Source: Paramecium tetraurelia (lineage: Eukaryota > Ciliophora > Oligohymenophorea > Peniculida > Parameciidae). From it: DNA of 64,000 bases. Shown piece after piece: positions 33,801 to 54,400 of the stretch. The notes under the pieces were generated by a model. The model saw only the letters and a list, made by a program, of their open reading frames with translations, searched no databases and was not told the origin of the DNA. Each line of letters opens with the position of its first letter. Position 1 is the stretch's first letter. The stretch spans positions 124,001 through 188,000 of the forward strand of contig NW_001798963.1 of the NCBI RefSeq assembly GCF_000165425.1, written 5' to 3'. The position numbers and the translations under genes are program-made.

Positions 33801-35173
33801 AATATTTCGATATTGCTGAATGAGGCACTATCATTTAGTATTTTCTGCATTTTCTCTTACTATGTCGGTTATTGTTCTGCATTCTAGAAACTCTTTCTCT
33901 TCATTGGCTTAATCACAGGCAATTGATATTATGGGATCTAATGAATCACCAATTGTTTTTATGTTCCAGCCCTCATGATCTTCTTCTTAACTAGCCCCTA
34001 TTCATACTCTATTTTAGGTTGATATTGGTTGGACATTTAAAATTGTTCATACTGAAACTGCACATTTCTTTAGTACTCATGCAAATCATCAGTTATCTTC
34101 TCTATCTAATCAGAATATTGTTTATTTTCAGTTTTCAAATCCTAAATCTCTACTTTCAATGTCTTTATTTAAGAATTCAAATATCGATTATTTTTTTTTA
34201 AATATTTTGTATTTCCTTTCAACTTCATCAATCTTTCCATAATTTAATCCATATCTGACTTTTGATTCTTCAAAATCATCAAATATTTGTCAATCTCAAT
34301 TTGATACGCCTAATGAGTTTTCATTACTTCCTGTAAATGATCCTTCTCTAATGTGTTGTTTTATTCGAGAACTGACTAATATACTGATTAGTTTATCTCT
34401 ATGTATTGATTCCAAATCTTCTCCAAAAGTACACTATTATACGTTAAGATATACTACCTCTTCTCAATACAATCAAATGAAATCTATCTAATCAACTCCT
34501 TCAAACAAAGAGTAAAGATTTACTATAGATCCTCGTACATGTTTGCTGATTGTCCTTGATTTTTCTCTACTGCCTACTCAAGCATTAGGTCAGTCCATTC
34601 TGCAAGCATCTGGACATCGTGTCTAATTATTGAATCATTTCCCATACTTGAGGGGTATGCCTCGGTGGATCTTATCTTTGACCACTCTTTTAGTAAGGTT
34701 ACTGGAAAATTTGGATAAGGGAATGACCTTATCCATTTGCTCTAATGGTAGAACCACCTTAGCTTAAGAGATCTCTATCTTTTCTATTCATATACTGTAC
34801 TTTTGGATGGATTCCATGGCAATTCCTCTAGTTTTTTAGGGTATCTATATGGATCCTAACTATTCAGTTAACCAAAAAAATCATTTTTATCCATTCTCTT
34901 CAATTTGTCTATTTAATCCAGCTGACCATCTCTCAATAGAGGCGACTGATAGTAGGTCTTGAATAATCAGTAAATTCGTACAGACTAAGAAATAGTTTTA
35001 GATTTTTCCAATCTTGAACTTAAAGAAGCCTAATTGATTTCAGTTTTGACTCTCTGACTTTAAGATTGGTATTGGGAATATTGCGTATTGATCTTAATAA
35101 GCCTTTCAGAATTTTGATTCGGATTCTTTGAAATGAATCCATTCTTGAATTAATGAAATTTAGTCTCTTCCAT
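30895..35173 (-). CDS. AXDND1: AXDND1-like axonemal dynein light-chain-domain protein, very long
   Basis: A gene of about 1,350 codons with many tiny introns. Start METKFHQFKNG-like at 35173 (MEETKFHQ). Conserved region: LEELPWNPSK, KVVLPLEQMDKVIPLSKFSS, HDVQMLAEWTDLMLEQAV and the dynein-light-chain-type helix FTLCLKELIRQISFDCIEKR, followed by long coiled coil (YLMILKNQKSDMDQIMERL). After a Gln/Ser-rich linker, short introns, including a 28-nt one near 32580, carry the frame into an extra C-terminal part (LRNNIIKQLATKFATNQKEI; IFVHRDNIRINLFGRFLQLY) with an EF-hand-like loop DMDLDNMMEYQE near 31470-31500. A Met at 32554 could start a separate gene, but the frame is continuous across it. A role in cilia is inferred. 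Confidence 0.75.
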
Positions 35174-35989
35174 TTATAAATTAAAATAAATAAATATTTG
35201 ATAATGCCGATGTTAAAGTATTTTTCCTTCAAAAGTGATCATAAGTACGATTAATTCCAATGATATCTCTCCACATCTACAATTATTGAGAAATTGCCAT
35301 CCATAAATGAGTATATACTTAATGGAGTCATACACAGAATAACAAGTCAGGTAAAAACACTTCATTGTATTTTAATTAATTTGAATATACACTTCACATT
35401 AAGTGATTATATAATTAAATAAATTTTGATTAATTTATTCTAAAGTTGAGATCACAAATTAAAAGATCTTAGAGACACATATATATTATCCAATGAAACT
35501 TTGAGGATAGTCCTTGCATTCTGAAGGGATTTGTTTATTATTATTACAATTTTGATTTTTAATTATAATTTAATAATCAAAAAGGCTAATTATATTATTA
35601 GAACCTTTTATTCACCGAACCTAATACTTATATTATTAAATTTTACATCAAGTTCCAAATATTATACTAAATATTTCAAGACTTCTTATAAGTTAGATGC
35701 TAACTCATTTTGATCCTACTTATAACTAAAACCAATAGAGATATTAATTAAGATATTTAAATTTCAAAGATTTAAACTATGAATTCTTTCCTTTATAAGA
35801 AAAAGATAATTGAGAAAAGTCATCGACTGAGATGTGTGTTTCATATTATTGCAATATATATGTATATATATGATGGTATTATTTAGTTATGTGATGTCTT
35901 AAAATAAATGAATAAAAATCAAATTTTGTGTTAACATAATTTAACATAATTAATTAATGTTATAATTGGTACCTCATTATCATGTTGAA
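35174..35989. other. Intergenic, shared upstream region of two divergent genes
   Basis: About 820 bp of AT-rich DNA between the starts of the AXDND1-like gene and the giant BEACH gene, the longest divergent gap here. An isolated minus-strand reading from 35311 (MDGNFS...) stops quickly and does not splice to the next exon. No RNA or repeat was identified. Confidence 0.6.
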
Positions 35990-44124
<8,135 letters not shown>

Positions 44125-44212
44125 TTTATATATAAAACATATGTATTTTTAACATCATAGTTTCACTTTAGATTTTAGATGTTATGTGATCTTTTCTACA
44201 AATTATTCATCC

Positions 44213-45089
44213 TCAACTTATAAATGGTCTTTTTTTATTTCCTGAAAGGGCAATTGGGTCAGCTACTTCAAATTGGGCAAGTTAATTTAGAAAATTCTGT
44301 TTCGCCAACGGGTTGACCAACTACTCCAATATTTCTTTTTTCTTTTCCCTGAGAAAATCTTTAACTTGAGACATCATCAGTTGTTTAGAGTATTAGTCAA
44401 GCTTCTATTGGGTTTCTGCCAGAGTCTAGCCATTATGTGATATTTCTGACGACTATTGGTTTATCTTGATCATAGGATGAATGAACTAAAGATTCTCTAT
44501 AGCATAATCACTGTTTCTTTTGATAACATACAAAAATATATTACTTTGTTTTGTCAATCAAAGCAATTACTGTGGTGTTTAACAATTTCACTTTTCTATC
44601 CCGAGTTGATTTCTTGCCAATTCTCCCTTCCTTCAAATAGACTTACAATATAGCTTTAACAGTAGAAGGTTTCAACTAAGTTTCTTCAGAAACCTATTTA
44701 TTATTATTATACACTTATTTACTTCCTTCAAAGTCTTTCCATTCTTCGTTAACTCATTTATTATTTGCGTCCTTTGTTCTTGTGAGATTTTCTTATACCT
44801 AAAAGTAAAACTCATCCTTACTTCATGTTGCGAGATCCCTTTCTAATTTTTTAGCTACTATTCATTTATTATTTAATTAATAGATAAATTTAGCGATTTC
44901 CAAACGATTAAGAATGGTTACAATAATATCTTTTTCAACATTTTAGCATTTTATATAATAAATCCAAGAAGTATTGCCATCCGCTAATATGTCCTCAAAT
45001 TCATTCTCAATATCAAATTGTTAGAATTAAAAAACAGAGGATGAAATTTGAATTTATATTTTAGTGACAAATTTATTTTAGAATGACAT
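44213..45089 (-). CDS. Helix-turn-helix protein, N-terminal part out of frame
   Basis: From ATG 44865, introns of 23, 29 and 34 nt give 188 codons: KYKKISQEQRTQIINELTK, NGKTLKEVSEETQLKPSTVK and AILQVYLKEGRIGKKSTRD form a homeodomain-like, transposase-type HTH, followed by a helical tail (MMSQVKDFLREKKKEILEQL). Upstream, 45089 to ~44865, a good frame begins MSFQNKFVTKIQ and continues IENEFEDILADGNTSWIYY and LNRLEIAKFIYQLNNK, then meets TGA at 44862-44864. Reading past the stop gives AKKLERDLAT, which also looks real. The two parts probably belong together, but one indel and one stop separate them. DNA binding is inferred. Confidence 0.6.
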
Positions 45090-46085
45090 ATTGAAATATT
45101 AGAAGAATACATAAAAAGGAATTAAAAGCACAATATATTAATATTACAAGAATTAAATTCTTATTCAAAAATTAGAGAATATAAAAATTTCATTAATAAA
45201 TGCACTCAAATATTTCAAATGCGTATCAGCAGTGTCGTAATTCACAATTCCCTTGTTATTTTTCTTGCTTTGAACCTCCCCTTGCAATAATATTATAAAT
45301 ATTTTTTGATAAAAACTCCTGGATCATTCACCATTCCTCATACTAACACACTTAAATAAGACATTACTTAATAAAGTAAACCCAAAAGATTTATCCAATT
45401 AAAATCAACTGTCTGAATATTGAAAGCAAAATCCTATTCCAAGTACAAAATATATGAATCAAAATGAATGCAACATGAATATGCTATCAACAATCCCCAC
45501 TTTAGAATTAATTGCAATAATTGATGTCCTTGTTAAAGAATGCTGGTGATCGAGTTTATCTAACTTTAATTTTGTAAGGAAAAGTTAAAAAATGTTTTAG
45601 ATAAATTTTGGATAAATATATGATTGTCTCACACTTTTTACTACTGTCGTTTTGAATTATATAGGGTAAATATTTTTATTTCACATTTTTCACTCTTTGG
45701 AGAGCGGAAATAGCTTACATTCTTGTCTGCAAGTCAGAATTAAATATTTAGTTTGACACCAAATTTGTTATTTTGTTTTGATGAGCCCATTTAATGATTC
45801 AATCTTATAAGAGAATAAGGGAATAGTAGAGTACATTGAGTTTAATATTATTGATCACTATGATTTAATCATAAATTAAAGATAGAATATTAAAATAAAA
45901 ATATTTTATTTATTTTATATACTAAATTATGAAAGATTTATTTTCCAAATGAGGTTTAATTTATTGATGGAATGTAACAATCCATATCTTTAAGTTATAA
46001 ATATAATAAATGTCATGAAATATTTTCTTTGTCTATTATATTGATATACTGACTTCCATATAAATTGATCGTAGTTATTTGAGGA
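45090..46085. other. Intergenic, about 1 kb, no gene seen
   Basis: AT-rich DNA between the HTH gene and the stop of the kinesin gene. I looked for a tRNA around 45700-45770 because of a short CTTG/CAAG stem, but found no acceptor, D-arm or T-arm. No long frame in either strand. Confidence 0.55.
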
Positions 46086-48147
46086 TCATTTATCAGTCTA
46101 GACTTTTTTATTGAGGAAATCTGAGAGATTTCTGATTATTCCACTTTTGATATAGAGGCTTATATAAATGGCGATATTACTTATATTTCGAATTGAGGGC
46201 TTCTTTCTTAGAGGGGATCTTATTGGAGATTATCTAAATATTGAGTTTACTGGAGAACGCTCTCTTGAAGCCAGTATCTATTTAATATGAGATAGATTTG
46301 AAAATCTTGGACGATCAATCATGTCAAATAATTAGGATTATTAAGATAAGGTATTTTGGGTATTTAAGTGAGTTAACGATGATTTCTTTTTGATTTACGA
46401 AGTACTTGTTGATGAAGCAAATGATGAAGGGTATGAACAATCAGAGTCATTATTGGTTGTATACAAAGAGGGATTTTTCGACTTTATTTGATCTAACAAT
46501 AACTATTACTATTAAATTTGTGAATCCTTTGATTGTATATCATCATTCTACAGGATAATTATAATAATAATACTTTTGATTAGAGTACTTGTTTTAAATT
46601 CAATATCTCTTTTTGTGATTCCTCATATTTCACCTTCCAATAATCAATGTATTATTATTACTCCTCAGTTATTTAAAGTAATAAGGACTTCTAGAGTTGC
46701 TTCTATTTTAAATTAACTTTTAATGCGTTTTGTAATTATTATTCTATTTCTTAGTTTTATTTTTAGGCAATCATTAGATTATGATACATTTAATCATCAT
46801 TGATGGAATTTGAATTGTTCTACAAACTCATTGAATAGATTTCCTCAATTTGATATTGATTTTGAAGAATATTGTTCTGTATTTCAATGAGAGAATTATT
46901 AATTTCATGATACTCTTCAATATTACTGTAAATATCATTGTAGATTTTGGTTAAATACAGTTGTTTAGTACTCATTTCAGAATCACTGATATTTGGAAGT
47001 ATAAGGATCTTTTCTTCACTTATTTATTAATGCAAAGACTTTTGAATCTGCTTTTTTATTTGGGTAGCTCTGCTGCTATACTATAGAGTGTTCAATATTT
47101 CATCATATTGGCATTTATTTTATTATATGCAAGAAATCATTATAGTTCTAGTATTGCCACCTAAGGAATCTTGCAACAATCTGGTTAATTTTGAGTTTCT
47201 ATATGGAATGTATTAATTTTTCTTTGATTTATCAGATAAGATAGTCAAGCAATTGCTCAAGGCCAAAAGAGATCTGTTGATATTGGAACCTTCCTATTGG
47301 TTCTTGCTCTTTTGGTCTTAATAAACCCTTTCTGACCCTGCTAGATCAACAATAAAGAGCTTCGGTGTAATAGTTTACCTAATGATAGGAGATCTAAGTC
47401 AATACCCTTCGAAACAATAGGATAGGTTAAATTAAATTAATGCATGTGATCTTGATGAATAAACATTGTATATGGTTTAAGCCAAACTTCTATTTTAATT
47501 TGCAATGTTTATCCCTTCTTTCACCTAATGGATTATAATACAAAACAATACATCATTTATGCTGTTAATTTTAATTGCTTGTAATCCTTAAATGTATGAC
47601 CCCTTTTAATTGTCTTACATAATCATCAAAGGTTTTGGTTGGTCTGACATCAGATCTCTTATGGTTTCATTGTAGACTTCGATAAAGCTCATTTCCATTT
47701 AGACATTAGCATCTGGACTAATTAATAATATTGAGCTAGCTCACCTCATATACTTCATTCTGTTCACCAGATAATTGATGCATTTAAATGACAAGCCTTC
47801 ATCCTTTTCGTTTCCAAAGATTGTATGAGTTTTACCTGAACCTGTTATACCGTATGCTAAAATTGTCGTGTTGTAACCTTCAACAAAGTGATCGAGATTA
47901 TGCTGTTATTTTAATATATATATACTCTTAATGATTGATCAAAAATATCCTCATTATTTTGGACTCCACTGAATATCTTATCGAAAACAAAGGATTTACC
48001 ACTTTTACCATCTTTTCTAATTACAATTCTATTGTCATTCAAATCCTCAATCAAAGTTTCTGTGCTAAACTAATAAGCTTGCAGTTTTTACCAGTTCTCC
48101 AATAAAGGTTTGATTCTCAAGTATACTTGAAATGGTTAATTAGACAT
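46086..48147 (-). CDS. Kinesin with N-terminal motor
   Basis: Microtubule motor of 652 codons after introns of 23, 27, 27 and 26 nt. Motor motifs in order: IFSGVQNNEDIFDQSL, P-loop AYGITGSGKTHTIFGNE, FIEVYNETIRDLMSD, switch I NVYSSRSHALIQFNL, switch II LFIVDLAGSER, then NINRSLLALSNCL and YIPYRNSKLTRLLQDSLG with NTRTIMISCI. The usual P-loop Gln (GQTGSGKT) is Ile. After the motor comes a coiled coil (~350-500) and a Ser/Arg-rich basic tail (SREISP-like: SRERSPVNSIFRQSPIRSP). The subfamily is not clear. The tail looks like a phospho-regulated, microtubule- or cargo-binding end. It diverges from the CFAP100-like gene, 177 bp apart. Confidence 0.9.
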
Positions 48148-48324
48148 TTTTATTAGCAGTTAAATTAAAATATTTATTCTTAAAAATTGATATTATTTTC
48201 AGACTAATTTTCAATTTATGCTTTTCAAACAATTTACTAAATTATTCTCATCACATCCCATATGGATAATAAACATCTTGCTTTTAAAATTCTAATTTTC
48301 ATAATTATTTTTTATTTATTTAAT

Positions 48325-50184
48325 ATGAATTTAGCATAATAATAAACATAAGAAGAAAATCCATTTCAATTTGAGTTGGATTCTAAAAAGTTTCTCTAAA
48401 AGCTAGAAAGAGAACGTAATTCAGGATATAATGACGACGATGAAGAACAAAAGCAAGTTCCGCATACTTAAAAATTATACCAAACTAGTGCCAAGTCAAC
48501 AAGATTTGGACTGTTATAAAAATTAGAAGATCAAAGTATAAATTGACTTCTATTCCAAATAGCTAATAAATTAGCGTAAGAGAGAGATGAGATGTTTGTC
48601 AACGAAGCCAAAATGAGAGATCCTAATTAACCTTAGAAAATTGATGAAATAGCTTAACACATCAAACATTTCAATCCAAAATTGATGGAATACAGAGATG
48701 ACGAAGCTAGGAAAACTATCTATGGAAAAGAAGATAAAAAGAAGGATTAGGAGTTGTAGGAAATGAAAAAGAAAAAATATCGAATTAAATCAATTTTAAG
48801 AGAAAAGAGAGAAACAATCACAGATTTCATCGAAAAGAAACGAGAAATCTGTTTGGCTAATTTAAATATTATGACTAAGAAGGAAGAAACCGAAAGACTT
48901 GAGGATTTTATAAAGAATGAATAAGAATCATTAAGAGCAAGGAGATTATACTTTAAAAACGATTGTGAATTAGTGAAAAAGTTCATGAATGAAGTTAAAT
49001 ACTAGGCAGATTAAGCTGCATTTTAAGCAGATAGAGAAGCAAAAAAGAAAGATGAAGTCAAAACTGAAGTTGCCAAAATATTAGCTCAAATTGATAGATT
49101 GAAGTTATAAAAGACAAAATATGGAGAGGAATTTGAAAAATTAGATAAATACAGATAATTTTTAGAAAAAATAAAAGTAATTCTAAGTCATATAGTGAAT
49201 TTAGGATACATACAAAACGAAGTTTTCAGAATTTGAGAAGAAAGACATTAACTTGTTTTCAAATCAATAAAATGAATAGAAGAACTAATTCTTTGTTACT
49301 GGAGTAGATTAGAGGGAAGAATAAAAATAAACTTAGGAGTAAATAGAAGCAGAAAGACAGTAAGAAAGAATGGCTGATTTGGTAATTGAGATCCTTAACA
49401 ATATTGAAGAGGGCAATTTGAGAAATATATAAAATTAAAGGGATGCTGAAGAAGATATTGAATAGAAGAAGAGGGAATTGGAAAAATTGGAATAAAAATT
49501 AAAAAATGAATAGGATGAACATTTAGAGATGTTGAAAGCAGAAGAAAGAAAATTGAAAGCATAATTGAAAATACAAAATTAATTGAAGGATTAGGAAAAG
49601 GTAGATCAAACAAAATTATAATTTGCAGAAGGGGAAGACTTAGATATGGATAAAATTGGAAAGAAAATCATTGAAATATAATAGGAAGCAACTAAAAATT
49701 AGGATATTATGGGAAAGAGATTGTAGATTGACTCAAAAGTAATTAAATAAGTTATTAATGTAATTTAAACTGAAATATATAGCAATTAGAAAAAATAGTA
49801 ATTGACTTATCAGAATCTAAATTACAATTCTTGTTAAGATCAAAAACTGACTTTATTGAAGCAGAGAAGAAAATCAAGAAGGAAAAACAGCAATAAAGGT
49901 TAAATAATCAGAAGGATGAGGAAAAGAAGAAATAAATTATGGAGAGGAGAAACAAAAAAGAAGAACATTTGCAGAAATTTTATAAGGGAAGACATGACAT
50001 GAAAAGGAATTATAAATAGGAAAAGCCTGTAGTTGAAACAGAGGAAACAGAAACAGATCAAAATGATGATGAAAAGTATTTAAGGGAATCTTATGAATTG
50101 GTTTATGTGCCTCCTTAGTAAAAATCTCATAATTAATAATAATCAAATGAATTAAACATAAAGTAGAATGAGAGATAATAATGA
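48325..50184 (+). CDS. CFAP100: CFAP100-like (CCDC37/MIA1) axonemal coiled-coil protein
   Basis: Three introns (27, 28 and 23 nt) give 593 codons; the first removes an apparent TGA. The protein is coiled coil almost throughout. The family-specific block is present: KKKYRIKSILREKRETITDF, IEKKREICLANLNIMTKKEE, TERLEDFIKNEQESLRARRL, YFKNDCELVKKFMNEVKY and AKILAQIDRLKLQKTKYGEE. In green algae this protein is part of the modifier-of-inner-arms complex that controls dynein I1/f phosphorylation and ciliary motion; the same role here is inference. The acidic C-terminus ends near YELVYVPPQQ. It is followed within 30 bp by the Myb-like gene on the same strand. Confidence 0.82.
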
Positions 50185-50214
50185 ATTAATATTTATATAA
50201 ATAAATTTACAAAT

Positions 50215-51374
50215 ATGGCATAGCCAAGTAAGAGGAAGTAATCAAGATCTTTTGAAGACAGCGAAGTAGCAATTTTAACATAAGTTATAGTATAGGGGGA
50301 AGCTGTTTAGGGAAGGTGGACTAAGGATGAACATTAAAGATTTGTAGAAGCTTTGAGCATACATGGGAAAAACTGGAAAAAAGTTGAAGAACATGTTGGT
50401 ACTAGGAGTGGTGCCCAAATTAGGTATTTTCATATTGTGATTCAAGATCTCATGCATAAAAGTTTTTCAATAGATTAGAGAAAGAATTTAACAAATAATT
50501 TAATGGCCTTAAGAGTTCAGAGATTAAACAGATTTTTGAAAATAATATCCAACATTATTCAGAAGGTGATGTGACATAAAAAAGACAAAGGACTGGTTCT
50601 ATCAATGGTAACACACTATCCTCTATTTTTATATTAGATATTTCAGAGGACGACAATTAAGGAAACTTAGAGTCTATGTAGATTGAATCAAATCAGCTAT
50701 AACTGCAACACCAGTTATAATAGGTGAAGATGCAATTACAACAGGGTATTCTAGATCTAAATCTGCCTGATTCTTGTTATCATTAGAATGCCAAGGATTA
50801 AGTCACCAAATATCAATAATAGTAGAATAAGTTGCAAAAGAAAATGCAAGATGTTGTTGATCGAAACTACTCAGAGGAATTAATTAAAGAAATTTGTGAA
50901 TTACACAAAGAGAAAGACTAGATTATTGCTATTCAATAAATTTAAAATGCTTATTAATCCATAGCTGAAGTAAATCAACTTGAATAATAACAATCCTTAA
51001 GATAGTAGCAACCTCAACAAACTCAACCTGAACACTAATAGACCTAAAAGAACAGTAACTAACTCAATGAGGAATCTAGACCTGGAACTGACGAGTCATT
51101 CTTTCACTTTATAATGTATTTATTGTTTATTAGCAGTAGGGCAAGAAATTAAAAGTATATCAATAATAGGAAATTGAGCTTATCTGATTTGATTGAAGTA
51201 CCTAAGTAAGATGAGAAAGCATAAGAATCAGAATTGTTGGAGTAAAAATAACAATAATAATAAGAGAATGAAGGATAAAGAAGCAGAAAATAATCATTTA
51301 CTTTTTATAACGATTAGGTTGAAGATAACGAACTAAGGTATTAGACACTCAAAAAAAACAAGAAAGAATAATGA
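50215..51374 (+). CDS. Myb/SANT transcription factor of SHAQKF type
   Basis: Introns of 23 and 30 nt, and possibly one of 18, give about 368 codons. A single Myb repeat lies at ~33-85: GRWTKDEHQRFVEALSIHGK, NWKKVEEHVGTRSGAQIR, then SHAQKFFNRLEKEF. The third helix SHAQK(Y/F)F is the plant- and protist-type R-R/CCA1-like signature. The 23-nt intron falls between Arg and Ser of this helix, so unspliced RNA would encode a broken motif. The rest is Gln-rich and acidic (activation-like). It binds DNA in the nucleus, probably regulating transcription; targets are unknown. The next gene starts 39 bp downstream. Confidence 0.88.
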
Positions 51375-51413
51375 ATAACTATTTTATATAGTTAATTAAA
51401 TATTTTTTTAATA

Positions 51414-54400
51414 ATGTCATAAATCTCTAACGTTTCTAATCGTCAATTTTATACTCCCGATACTTCCAAACATTAAGATTAATTCAAAAGTGCTGAAGAT
51501 AGGAAGAGTGCTCCTTTTGATGAAAAGAGTATTACACCTAAAAGCGATGTATATTCAAACACTTTTAAATAATTCTAATTAGAAAATATTAATGATTCCA
51601 AAGATTAAATACCAATTAGCAATAATGAATTTGTTGCTCAATGGGGAAATATACAATAGTAGGAAGATTCCTCCTAAGCTTCTAAAGTTTGTGATCTTGA
51701 TGACTTTCCTGATTAAAATGAAAACTCCCCTTCCAATAGCGATGAAGCTGGATTAGATTCCTAAAGAGAATAAGAGAAATATTTTGGGTAAGTTGAATAA
51801 CCTGAAAGAAAATAATCAAGAGATATGACTGATTTTGAAGATTTGATGAATGTTAACAATTCTTAAAATGCTTCTTCCTCCAGTAACTAATTCTAGGTTA
51901 TGGACCCATCTGAAAGAATAAAATACTAAAACATTGATTAATTACCTTTAAATCAGTTGGAAAGAAATATGTTAATAAAAGCCAAAGAAATTTAACCTGT
52001 AAATCAGAACTACCCCTTCTTGAATGATCAGTCTCCTTCTACAGGAAAAATATCAGGAATGGCTTTCACATTCAATTTTCCTAATCAATTTTAGAATGAA
52101 GGAATTTAAAATATGTTCAATTAGCCTCCCTCCTTTCCTATAAGTTAAGAACTTCCCACTCCTGTAGCAGTCTAAAACCAAATTGCAAATCAATTTTACC
52201 CAGGAACTACTTTAAATAACTAGATAAATCAGTCTATATCATCAAAAGGCTCCTCTTAAATTCAAAATTTTGAAGATCTAACAAATTATAAAAATCAATC
52301 TTAACCCTAATAGTTAGACAACAGTTAAAATTTAAATTTCCATAAAATTAATTCTATTCCAGTTCAATAAAATATATTTGAATAACCTTAAGCTCTACCA
52401 ATTGACAAGTTCCTTATTGGTGATATACCTATGTCTTCTAGTTCCTCTTAAAATAGAAAATAATAATAAGTATTTCAACCAGAACTTTAAGTTAACCCTA
52501 TTATTGTAACATAATAATAAGAGTAAGTATAAGTATAGTAACCTTCTAATATTTTTCCTATTTAATCCTTAGAGATTGCGTAAAACAACCAAGAATTCAA
52601 TTTTAGTTAAGATTTAGAAAAATAATTCTAATTGAATACTGATGCTATCCATCCTAAGTTTGAAATTCATGGAGAGGATTCAGAAGTAATCTGGGAGTAA
52701 GATAACAATTTTAAATAATTTGATTAATTTCCAAATTAAACATCTAGTAATATATTTCAAGAAAGGCAATAAGCCAATTAACTGTAAGACTTCATGAAAG
52801 ATTTTGAGCCAAAACCAGAAATACAGAAAAAAAATGAATTTAATATAAAGGAAAGTCCTAAAGAAAGCCCCAAAGACTAAGAATTTTAATTATAGAAACA
52901 AACCTACCAATAAATTAATTTCTTATAATAACATTCTTAATAATAGTCATAAAAATCAATAAATTAAGAGAATTTCTTCTAATAATATAAAGAAGTTCAG
53001 CCAAACTTTCCTGCTCAAGTTGATACTTCAGAAATCAATTAATCGTCAAGGGAGTAAACCCCTAAGAATTAGCCCACTCAAATTTAAGTGTAAAACTAAA
53101 ACAATTCAATATCATCGCATAAATCAAACTCAACTCAAAATAAAAATAATGGCTTTCAACCATCCTAATAATTGTATCAAAAAGAATTGTATGATGATTG
53201 GTTTAAAAAAGAAGATAGTAGTAGAAGAATGAGTTAAAATTCCAAATCTTCTGCTAAAGAATCATAACATAAAGTTGAGGAACTCTTTTAAGATTATGAT
53301 AATAATAGTATTTGGTAGAAACATTTAGAAAATCAACCAGGAATTTAAAAAGAATCCTAAGATTTTATTTAGCAACAGCAATAATAATAATAATTTACAT
53401 AATTACAATAGTAGTAATACTAATAATAGTAGTAATAGTAATACCAATAATATTAAAACTAGCAATAACAATAACAATAATACTAATAACAATAATAAAT
53501 TGAATAAGAATAGTTACAATAGAACTTATTGCTGTAATAACAAAAATAATAGCAGTTATAAAATGAATAAGAACAGTTTTAATAGAATTTATTATTGTAA
53601 TAACAAAAACAACAGCAGATATAATAACAATTATAGTTATAACAATAGTAATAATAGTAATAGTAGCAATAATAATAATAGTAATAGTTGTAATAATAAG
53701 AAAAATACTAATAATAATAAAAGGAACAATAGGAATAATAATACATATATTCTTAATAGTAATTGTAAGAGAAATAAGAAAAAGAATAATAATAATAATA
53801 ATAATTATAATATCAATTATAATAATAATAGCAATAATATGTATAAGAGAAATAATCAAAAGAATAATAAGAATTGCAATACTTATACTTATAACAGAAA
53901 AACCAAGGGAAGTAAGAAAATGAATAACAATACTCATATTAACAATAATTATTATAATAATAACAATAATCACAAATCTCCTAATAATAACTAAAAGAAC
54001 AATAACAATTCTTATAATCATAACAGCAACAACTAGAGAAATAAGAAAAATAAGAAAAATAAGAAAAAGAATAATAATTATTATATTAATAATCCCAACA
54101 ATAGTAAATTCAATAATACTAACAATAACAATAAATATAACTATAGGAATAATAATAACAATAATAATAATAGCAATAACAATTACAGTAATAATAACAA
54201 CAACAATAATAATAATAATATTAATAATAACAATTATAAGAATAGCAGTAATAAATACTAGCCCAATAATTCTCTTCTAACATAGTTAAATTGCCTGCTT
54301 AATAATAATAAGAACAATAAATAACCCCAAGAAATCAAGGTACGAATTCAAATTAATAGTTAATTGAGAATTCTCAATAAAATGTAACTCCTAATCAATC

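Noticed and set aside
35300-35311. Start of the AXDND1-like gene at MDGNFS
   Set aside because: The frame stops soon and no intron leads into the conserved region; the Met at 35173 begins an open exon.
44803-44815. Start of the HTH gene at MSFTFRYKK
   Set aside because: This stretch fits a 23-nt intron (GTAAGG...TTTAG); splicing it gives a longer, better N-terminus.
45700-45770. A tRNA gene
   Set aside because: One short stem, but no acceptor stem, D-arm or T-arm sequence.
46040-46490. Plus-strand gene that seemed coding if TGA were read as Trp
   Set aside because: The minus strand gives the Ser/Arg-rich tail of the kinesin in one open frame with the right spliced length; the plus-strand reading is a mirror image.
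53395-54021. Long polyasparagine frame on the plus strand and polyisoleucine frame on the minus strand
   Set aside because: Both are shadows of the AAT-type quasi-repeat. The flanking gene frame, open for over 4 kb, reads the tract as Gln.
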